From assembly GCA_016714445.1 (NCBI GenBank), contig JADJNF010000001.1, positions 620,001 to 684,000 of the forward strand: a stretch of 64,000 nt of DNA, given 5' to 3'. This DNA is from Saprospiraceae bacterium. GTDB lineage: Bacteria; Bacteroidota; Bacteroidia; Chitinophagales; Saprospiraceae. The notes beneath the pieces were generated by a model. It was given only the letters and a program-made list of their open reading frames with translations, was not told the origin of the DNA and ran no database searches. Below are positions 58,254 through 64,000 of this stretch, piece after piece (position 1 is the stretch's first letter; every line of letters begins with the position of its first letter). The translations under genes and the position numbers were made by a program.

Positions 58254-58964
58254 ATGAAATCGGTTTATTTAAGTTTGTTATTTTTGATTTTTACTACAAT
58301 ATCGAATGCTCAGATAAAGGATTTGTTTAACAAAGCAAAAAATACAGTATCAACTATCAATAAAAATGATGGAGATATAGGAGCCGGACTAAAAGAAGCA
58401 CTCAATAATGGCATAGAGTCTGCTGTAAATCAATTGTCTGCAGAAAAAGGATATTTGGATAGTCCATATAAAATCCTGATACCGGCAGATGCCCAAAAAG
58501 TAATTGATAAAGTTAAAAAAATTCCTGGTTTTCAGGACGTAGAAACAAAACTTGTCCAACAAATGAATAGTGCCGCAGAAATAGCAGCAAAAAAAGCAAC
58601 ACCCATTTTTGTAAATGCCATTAAACAAATGAGTTTTCAGGATGCAAAAGCAATACTTTCAGGTCAGGAAAATGCTGCCACAACATATCTCGAAAGTACA
58701 TCCAGAAAACCATTATATAATGAGTTTCTACCGGTTATACAATCTAGTCTTGATGAAGTAAATGCCAGAACATACTGGAAGTCAGTGGTAAATGCGTATA
58801 ATTCAATACCTTTTGTAAAAAAAATGAATCCTGAACTGGATGATCATGTAAACAATAAAGCACTTGATGGTCTTTTTTCACTCATTGCGATCAAAGAAAA
58901 AGGAATCAGAACCGATGTTAATCAAAGAACTTCCGACCTGCTGAAAAAAGTGTTTGGGACATAA
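58254..58964 (+). CDS. DUF4197 secreted protein
   Basis: The 236-aa protein has a signal peptide (MKSVYLSLLFLIFTTISNA). It fits DUF4197: GAGLKEALNNGIESAVNQLSAEKGYLDSP, ILIPADAQKVIDKVKKIPGF, NAIKQMSFQDAKAILSGQENAATTYLES and the C-terminal DALDGLFSLIAIKEKGIR-like segment. It is all-alpha and probably periplasmic. Function is unknown. It stands alone. Confidence 0.88.
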   Translation: MKSVYLSLLFLIFTTISNAQIKDLFNKAKNTVSTINKNDGDIGAGLKEALNNGIESAVNQLSAEKGYLDSPYKILIPADAQKVIDKVKKIPGFQDVETKLVQQMNSAAEIAAKKATPIFVNAIKQMSFQDAKAILSGQENAATTYLESTSRKPLYNEFLPVIQSSLDEVNARTYWKSVVNAYNSIPFVKKMNPELDDHVNNKALDGLFSLIAIKEKGIRTDVNQRTSDLLKKVFGT

Positions 58965-59036
58965 TAAAAAATTATTCACCCGGCATTAAAAAATCAAACA
59001 TCAACCAGATTGAAACACTTATTTTTTAAAATTCCG

Positions 59037-59044
59037 TATATTTG
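59037..59044 (+). promoter_or_regulatory. Promoter -7 box of the small membrane protein gene
   Basis: TATATTTG matches TAnnTTTG and lies 29 bp upstream of the TTG at 59074. A TTG at 59010-59012 could be the -33 element, although the spacing is slightly long. Confidence 0.5.
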
Positions 59045-59073
59045 TGACTTTGTAACCCAAGAAACAAGATACC

Positions 59074-59478
59074 TTGAAACCATTATTCGGTTTGATAACA
59101 TCTCTCATTACAGCTATATTAATCATTATAATGGCTCAAATGATCAGAGAAGGCCTTTATCCTCAGCCGCCTGAGCTTTATTATGGTAGCAGTGAAGCTT
59201 TAACCCATTGGATGAATAGCCTCCCGGATAAGGCCTTTATAATAATTGGCATAAGTCATGGATTAGCTGCATTCGCCGCTGGTCTCATCAGCAGTTTAGT
59301 GTCCGGAACCAGTCGAATGACCTTTGGGATGATATCATTAAGTATCATATTTATTTCGGTAATGATTTACCTTTTTTCCTATTACTTTCCTGCCTGGTTT
59401 GTGATTGCAGATACTGTCGTAACAGCTATCCTTGGATTTACAGGAGTATTGATTGGAAGTGCAAGATATGTATCCTGA
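59074..59478 (+). CDS. Small four-helix membrane protein (TTG start)
   Basis: The 134-aa protein has four predicted membrane helices: about 4-22, 50-70, 75-97 and 103-125. The hydrophilic loop between helices 1 and 2 is REGLYPQPPELYYGSSEALTHWMNSLPDKA. I recognise no family with confidence. The start is TTG 59074, preceded by a well-placed promoter box. The loop sequence and helix count resemble a small group of uncharacterised Bacteroidota proteins. It is followed by fabI on the opposite strand, so it is probably monocistronic. Confidence 0.7.
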   Translation: MKPLFGLITSLITAILIIIMAQMIREGLYPQPPELYYGSSEALTHWMNSLPDKAFIIIGISHGLAAFAAGLISSLVSGTSRMTFGMISLSIIFISVMIYLFSYYFPAWFVIADTVVTAILGFTGVLIGSARYVS

Positions 59479-59521
59479 TCCATCATGAACATTCCAAATA
59501 AACTTATATTAAATGCAGAAG

Positions 59522-60325
59522 CTATTCTTCCAATATTTCCGGTGCCATCCCCATACTGCTGAAACCTCCGTCATGAAATAGATTTTGCATGGTCACCATC
59601 CGCGTCAAATCTGAAAACATAGTGACACAATAATCAGCACAAGCATCGGCGCTTGCATTGCCCAATGGCGACATTTTATCGGCATATCCAAAAAAATCAG
59701 AAAATCCTTTTACTCCTGATCCCGCTGTAGTTACCGTTGGTGACTGAGAAATGGTATTTACCCTGACTTTTGATTTTTTGGCCCAATGATACCCAAAACT
59801 TCTGGCAAAACTTTCTAAAAGTGCCTTAGATTCTGCCATCTCACTGTAATCAGGAAATGTCCTTTGAGCAGCTATATAGGTAAGAGCCAAAATGGATCCC
59901 CATTCATTCATAGCATCGTGCTTCATGGCAGTCTGCATCACTTTATGAAATGATATAGCGGATACATCAAATGTAGTTTTCATCCATTCGTAATTCAGAT
60001 CAGTATAATCTTTTTTCTTTCTGACATTAACTGACATTCCTATCGAATGCAATATAAAATCTATTTTTCCACCAAATTTTTCCATAGAACCTAAAATAAG
60101 ATTTTCTAAATCTTCAATACTGGTCGCGTCAGCAGGAATTATATCACACTTTAGTTTTGCTGCAAGTTCATTGATCTCTCCCAATCGCATAGCTACCGGA
60201 GCATTGGTAAGGACAATATTTGCTCCTTCTTCCACACACCTTTCAGCGACTTTCCATGCAATAGATTTATTATCCAAAGCACCAAATATAATTCCATTTT
60301 TACCGTTTAAAAGTCCATGTCCCAT
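59522..60325 (-). CDS. fabI: Enoyl-[acyl-carrier-protein] reductase FabI
   Basis: The 267-aa protein is a short-chain dehydrogenase of the FabI type. It has the glycine-rich NAD site GIIFGALDNKSIAWKVAERCVEEG, the LHSIGMSV loop and the catalytic Tyr/Lys in YSEMAESKALLESFARSFG (Tyr-x6-Lys), the spacing that separates FabI from ordinary SDRs. It catalyses the last step of each elongation cycle in fatty acid synthesis in the cytoplasm, reducing trans-2-enoyl-ACP with NADH. A promoter box at 60349-60356 is close to the start. It is monocistronic. Confidence 0.95.
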   Translation of the reverse strand: MGHGLLNGKNGIIFGALDNKSIAWKVAERCVEEGANIVLTNAPVAMRLGEINELAAKLKCDIIPADATSIEDLENLILGSMEKFGGKIDFILHSIGMSVNVRKKKDYTDLNYEWMKTTFDVSAISFHKVMQTAMKHDAMNEWGSILALTYIAAQRTFPDYSEMAESKALLESFARSFGYHWAKKSKVRVNTISQSPTVTTAGSGVKGFSDFFGYADKMSPLGNASADACADYCVTMFSDLTRMVTMQNLFHDGGFSSMGMAPEILEE

Positions 60326-60348
60326 GATGAATATTTTTTATTTCAATG

Positions 60349-60356
60349 CAAAGATA
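60349..60356 (-). promoter_or_regulatory. Promoter -7 box of fabI
   Basis: On the minus strand TATCTTTG fits TAnnTTTG and is followed by C, as in the strongest phylum promoters. It ends 23 bp upstream of the fabI ATG. Confidence 0.6.
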
Positions 60357-60690
60357 GAAATACAGCAAGCAAATGTGCAAATTATCTATCATGAATTGGA
60401 AAATTATTATTTATTGCTCTTACATATTTGTTAACCACGCTGCATAATCTAATTCCCATCAGTATCAAATGTGTTATTATCCATAATGAGTAATTAAAAG
60501 CTTTCGCAGTTTTCTCCAAATGGTTGCCCTATATCATAATCCATTCACATATTATTTTCACTCTGAAATGAAGTTAGTACTCCTAATACGCAATTTAATT
60601 GAATAAATATGGTAAACGTTACAGACTTAAATATGCTATTTTGTCATCGAATATAACAAGAAATTAACAATATATATGAAGTATTAATAA

Positions 60691-60698
60691 TATCTTTG
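60691..60698 (+). promoter_or_regulatory. Promoter -7 box of cysS
   Basis: TATCTTTG followed by C matches the TAnnTTTGC consensus and lies 45 bp upstream of the cysS ATG. Confidence 0.6.
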
Positions 60699-60743
60699 CG
60701 ACACTTTTTTTAAAACCTTAGTTTTATCTCCGAACATATAAAA

Positions 60744-62225
60744 ATGAGCAGAAACCTGGTAGTTTATAATAGTCTGACAAGACAAAAGGAAAAATTTTCT
60801 CCTATTCAGGAAGGATTTATAGGTATGTATGTGTGCGGGCCAACCGTTTATAATGATGTGCATCTGGGAAACTGCCGGACTTTTATGAGTTTTGATGTCA
60901 TTTACAGATACCTTTTATATTTAGGTTATAAGGTCAGATATGTACGTAACATTACAGACGTGGGTCACCTGCTTGATGATGGTGAAGACAGAATGTCAAA
61001 AGGTGCCAGGTTGGATAATCTTGAACCCATGGAAGTTGCCCAAAAATATTCAAACGGCTTTCATCATATCATGAGTATTTTCAACACTCTTCCTCCAAGT
61101 ATTGAGCCCAGGGCTACAGGTCATATTCTCGAGCAAATAGAAATGGTAAAAGAAATACTCGACAATGGCTATGCCTACGAAAAAAACGGGTCTGTTTACT
61201 TTGACACCCTTAAATTTGCTGAGAAGACAGGAGAATACGGTAAATTATCGGGAAGAATCATTGAAGATTTAATCTCTGAATCACGTGACAATTTAAAAAA
61301 TCAGGATGAAAAAAATCATCCATCAGACTTTGCCATCTGGATGAAAGCATCTGACGAACATATTATGAAGTGGAATTCCCCCTGGTCTGTTGGATTTCCG
61401 GGCTGGCATTTGGAGTGTAGTGCTATGAGTACCAAGTATTTGGGTAAAAATTTTGATATACATGGTGGTGGCAATGACCTTAAATTTCCACACCATGAAA
61501 ATGAGATAGCACAAAACGTTGGTTCTTGCGGTTGCCAGCCTGCAAATTACTGGATTCATACGAATATGCTATTGATGAATGGTAAAAAAATGTCAAAAAG
61601 TGATGGCAATACCATTTCTCCGGAAGAATTATTCACTGGCAAAAGTGTACATGTCAGCAAAGGCTACAGTCCTATGGTAGTTCGCTTTTTTATGCTGCAA
61701 TCCCACTACCGATCACCCAACGATCTGACTGATGAAGCCCTTCTGGCAGCTGAAAAAGGATTTAAAAGATTAATGGATGCCAATAAAAATCTTGACGGAC
61801 TGATTGGTGCAAGCCCTTTAGAAACTATACTAGACACCAAAATATCAGAAATCATCGAAGGAGCATATTCAGATATGGATGATGATTTTAATACACCCCG
61901 GGCACTGGCCAGACTATTTGAAATAGTCACCATTATAAATAGCCTTAAAGATGGTCAAATGTCTTTATCTGATATTTCTGTCACAGGAATAACCAAAATA
62001 AAAGACGCTATGCGTACAATAATTTTTGATATTTTAGGTTTAAAAGATGAGTCAGAAAACAATGCAGGCCCATTAGATGGCCTTATGAATCTTATTATAG
62101 ATTTGCGCCAACAAGCCAGAGTAAATAAAGACTGGGGAACTTCAGACAAAATCAGAGATTCGCTGAATGAAATCCAAATTCAGATCAAAGATGGAAAAGA
62201 AGGAACTTCCTGGAGTTTTAAATAG
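60744..62225 (+). CDS. cysS: Cysteinyl-tRNA synthetase
   Basis: The 493-aa protein is a complete class I CysRS. It has the zinc Cys and HIGH-like motif in GMYVCGPTVYNDVHLGNCR, the FDVIYRYLLYLGYKVRYVRNITDVGHLLDDGEDRM segment, further zinc ligands in GWHLECSAMS and HGGGNDLKFPHHENEIAQ, the KMSKS loop (GKKMSKSDGN) and the C-terminal anticodon-binding helices ending RDSLNEIQIQIKDGKEGTSW. It charges tRNA-Cys in the cytoplasm. The M28 peptidase gene follows after 21 bp and may be cotranscribed. Confidence 0.97.
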   Translation: MSRNLVVYNSLTRQKEKFSPIQEGFIGMYVCGPTVYNDVHLGNCRTFMSFDVIYRYLLYLGYKVRYVRNITDVGHLLDDGEDRMSKGARLDNLEPMEVAQKYSNGFHHIMSIFNTLPPSIEPRATGHILEQIEMVKEILDNGYAYEKNGSVYFDTLKFAEKTGEYGKLSGRIIEDLISESRDNLKNQDEKNHPSDFAIWMKASDEHIMKWNSPWSVGFPGWHLECSAMSTKYLGKNFDIHGGGNDLKFPHHENEIAQNVGSCGCQPANYWIHTNMLLMNGKKMSKSDGNTISPEELFTGKSVHVSKGYSPMVVRFFMLQSHYRSPNDLTDEALLAAEKGFKRLMDANKNLDGLIGASPLETILDTKISEIIEGAYSDMDDDFNTPRALARLFEIVTIINSLKDGQMSLSDISVTGITKIKDAMRTIIFDILGLKDESENNAGPLDGLMNLIIDLRQQARVNKDWGTSDKIRDSLNEIQIQIKDGKEGTSWSFK

Positions 62226-62246
62226 CCTATTAAATTATTATATTAC

Positions 62247-63230
62247 GTGAAAATTAGATATTTAATTATTATAGTTTTTTTGTTTACAGGGTTTTTAGCG
62301 TGTAAACAAGATACCAAAGATAAATCGGAAGTATCTTCAAAAACAAAGGCAAAAGCTACCGTTCCGGCTGTCAATGCAGACTCAGCTTATTCCTTTATTG
62401 AAAAGCAATTGTCATTTGGCGTAAGAGTCCCAGGTACGGATGGACATTTAAAAACAAGAGACTGGATTATTTCAAAAATGAAATTTTATGGCGCTTCTGT
62501 AGAAATTCAGGAATTTAAATCCAGTTTTTTGACTAAAAAAGACGTGCCATCGTATAATATTATAGCAAAAATAAATCCGGAAATTCAAGAGCGAATTGCA
62601 CTATTTGCACATTGGGATACGCGGTTGATTGCAGAAAAAGATGCAGATCAAAGCAAAAAAGATAAACCTATAGCTGGAGCTGTAGATGGTGCCAGTGGTG
62701 TAGCAGGACTATTGGAGATAGCTAGATTAGTAAAAGATCATCCGATAGATCTTGGAATTGATTTTGTTTTTTTCGACGTAGAAGATCAGGGAGATGACAC
62801 ATCTAATCTTTCATGGTGCCAAGGTTCGCAATTTTGGTCAAAAAGCGTAGCAAATCAAGAGACAAAACCACAATTTGGGATTTTACTTGATCTTATCGGG
62901 GCAAAAAATGCAACTTACAGCAAGGAAGAATATTCTGCTAAAATGGCTGGCAGTATACAGAAAAAAGTGTGGGAACTTGCGGCAGTCATGGGGAAAGGAA
63001 ATGTATTTATCAATGCTCCAATAGGTGCCATTACTGATGACCATTATTATGTCAACACCATCGCAAATATACCGTGCATTGATATCATTGAAACTAAACC
63101 TTCCGGCTACTTCAGTGAGTATCATCACACACATAATGATAATATAACGGCAATAGATAAAAATAATCTGGCAGCCGTAATACAAGTTGTAACAGCGGTT
63201 GCATATAAGACATCAGATGGTAGTTTTTAA
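62247..63230 (+). CDS. M28-family lipoprotein peptidase/glutaminyl cyclase-like (GTG start)
   Basis: The 327-aa protein begins at GTG 62247 with a lipoprotein signal (IVFLFTGFLACKQ). The M28 zinc site is visible: ERIALFAHWDTR (His-x-Asp), AGAVDGASGVAGLLEIAR (bridging Asp), VFFDVEDQGDD (acid/base Glu and Asp) and DDHYYV followed by YHHTHNDN near the C-terminus. The spacing and the WCQGSQFWSK segment resemble glutaminyl-peptide cyclotransferase-like M28 proteins, which cyclise N-terminal Gln. T9SS bacteria often use such enzymes on exported proteins. It should be periplasmic and lipid-anchored. It sits 21 bp after cysS. Confidence 0.85.
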   Translation: MKIRYLIIIVFLFTGFLACKQDTKDKSEVSSKTKAKATVPAVNADSAYSFIEKQLSFGVRVPGTDGHLKTRDWIISKMKFYGASVEIQEFKSSFLTKKDVPSYNIIAKINPEIQERIALFAHWDTRLIAEKDADQSKKDKPIAGAVDGASGVAGLLEIARLVKDHPIDLGIDFVFFDVEDQGDDTSNLSWCQGSQFWSKSVANQETKPQFGILLDLIGAKNATYSKEEYSAKMAGSIQKKVWELAAVMGKGNVFINAPIGAITDDHYYVNTIANIPCIDIIETKPSGYFSEYHHTHNDNITAIDKNNLAAVIQVVTAVAYKTSDGSF

Positions 63231-63268
63231 ATTACAAAAAATTTATAAATTTATAAAATAGTTCAAAT

Positions 63269-64000
63269 ATGAGGAATGTATTCGCTTTATTAGTATTAAT
63301 ATTTTGTGCTTTAAATCAAAGTACCGGTCAGGAAGTCAGCAGTAAAAACTGGACACTTATCCATGAGCGTACAGCTGACTGGTGTCCATTTTGTGGTACT
63401 TATGGGTGGGAAATGAAAACAAGGATTTTTGATAAATTCCAAAATCAGAATGTCATTTTTATGGCAGTTCATCACAGTGGTGGACTAGCAAATGCTACTT
63501 CGCAAGAATTAGGTACTAATTTTATCGGTCAGGGGCAACCAATATTTTATGTTGATGGTGTGGATATCAATGTCAGCAGCAGTAATATTACACAAAGACT
63601 AGAAGAAACCCAATGGGAAATTGACTTTAAAAATGAATTGGAAACTATAGCCGGTGTAGGAATAAATGCTACTTTGGGTCACTCAGATAATACACTCAAA
63701 GTGGATGCAAGAGTTGAATTTTTCAGTGCAGTACCAGATGGAGATTATTATTTAGGATTATATTTGGTCGAAGATCTAATGCATAGTCAAGCAAGCAGAA
63801 CTGGTCAACAGTTACATAAACAAGTATTACGCAGGAGTTTATTGGACAATAATTTTGGCAAACAACTTCAAAAAGGTGCTGTTTCGAAAGGAAGCACTTT
63901 TGATGTTAGTGCTACTATAAGTGGTATAACAGCAAGTAGAGAAAATTATAAAGTCGTAGGTATTATTTGGAATAAAACACCTACTAAATACATATTTTTT
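63269..64000 (+). CDS. Omp28-related/thioredoxin-like secreted protein, 5' part
   Basis: The frame is open from ATG 63269 to the window end (244 codons). It starts with a signal peptide (MRNVFALLVLIFCALNQSTG). Near residue 47 is the phrase ERTADWCPFCGTYGWEMK, a CxxC redox-type motif of the thioredoxin fold. The continuation (VIFMAVHHSGGLAN, GQGQPIFYVDGVDI) is typical of Omp28-like outer-membrane or secreted proteins of Bacteroidota. The remainder is a beta-sandwich. A sorting domain would lie outside the window. It lies 38 bp after the M28 gene on the same strand. Confidence 0.8.
   Translation, partial: MRNVFALLVLIFCALNQSTGQEVSSKNWTLIHERTADWCPFCGTYGWEMKTRIFDKFQNQNVIFMAVHHSGGLANATSQELGTNFIGQGQPIFYVDGVDINVSSSNITQRLEETQWEIDFKNELETIAGVGINATLGHSDNTLKVDARVEFFSAVPDGDYYLGLYLVEDLMHSQASRTGQQLHKQVLRRSLLDNNFGKQLQKGAVSKGSTFDVSATISGITASRENYKVVGIIWNKTPTKYIFF

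Larger units (their letters stand above)
60326..60743. other. Divergent intergenic region between fabI and cysS
   Basis: About 418 bp holding opposing promoter boxes for fabI (60349-60356) and cysS (60691-60698). No gene, RNA or large repeat is recognised in the remainder. No T-box structure is seen upstream of cysS. Confidence 0.5.

Noticed and set aside
60326..60743. A T-box or riboswitch upstream of cysS
   Set aside because: No conserved T-box sequence or specifier hairpin is visible; the promoter box is only 45 bp from the start, leaving no room for a leader structure.

Overview
The window looks like chromosome from a Bacteroidota bacterium, most likely a Saprospiraceae/Saprospiria-type relative. 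The evidence is AT-rich DNA, promoters with the Bacteroidota -7 box TAnnTTTG, type IX secretion (T9SS) C-terminal domains of both the short 'type A' and the CHU_C/gliding 'type B' kind, a PorP/SprF protein, a lipoprotein TamL next to TamB, and HYR-like and Ig-like repeat surface proteins. Placement below phylum level is inference.

Layout. 1-770: 5' part of a secreted Cys/Trp-rich repeat protein. 1.2-6.7 kb: a REP-associated (RAYT) transposase with a 34-bp palindrome in its reading frame, a PaiB-like protein, TfoX-N and DUF1648 proteins, and a von Willebrand A protein paired with a membrane protein. 7.1-12.3 kb: an approximately 5.2-kb island between an intact tRNA-Pro(GGG) and a 58-bp direct copy of that tRNA's 3' part. 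It carries an HNH protein with a zinc ribbon, a 246-aa/52-aa gene pair on the other strand, and a retron: a candidate msr-msd RNA closed by 12-bp a1/a2 repeats, then a retron reverse transcriptase with a long C-terminal extension. No integrase is visible. 12.5-32.4 kb: housekeeping and envelope genes (CotH/LTD protein, phosphodiesterase, sterol-desaturase-like enzyme, secreted esterase, TamB-TamL, MFS, DUF5916 barrel, chromate transporter, DUF202).

32.7-47.3 kb is the most striking region: a tightly packed cytochrome operon. It encodes a membrane cytochrome-b-like protein, a membrane-anchored Fe-S/FAD/NAD(P) oxidoreductase, a 23-CxxCH cytochrome, a 2334-residue cytochrome with 94 CxxCH motifs, a predicted outer-membrane beta-barrel, an OB-fold-like lipoprotein and a 13-CxxCH cytochrome. 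The 13-heme protein matches both ends of the 94-heme protein, and the difference (81 hemes) equals nine 9-heme units. Together the genes look like an electron-transfer route from the inner membrane through the periplasm to or across the outer membrane.

47.4-64 kb: a GT39-type glycosyltransferase, a FG-GAP-like T9SS protein, an HD hydrolase, PorP/SprF with a giant metalloprotease carrying 11 Ig-like repeats and a type B sorting domain, DUF4197, a small membrane protein, FabI, CysS, an M28 peptidase and the start of an Omp28/thioredoxin-like secreted protein.

Quality note: at least six otherwise intact genes are broken by nine single-base shifts, eight or nine of them in short homopolymers. 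This looks like residual long-read error rather than biology, so the split genes are annotated as single genes.
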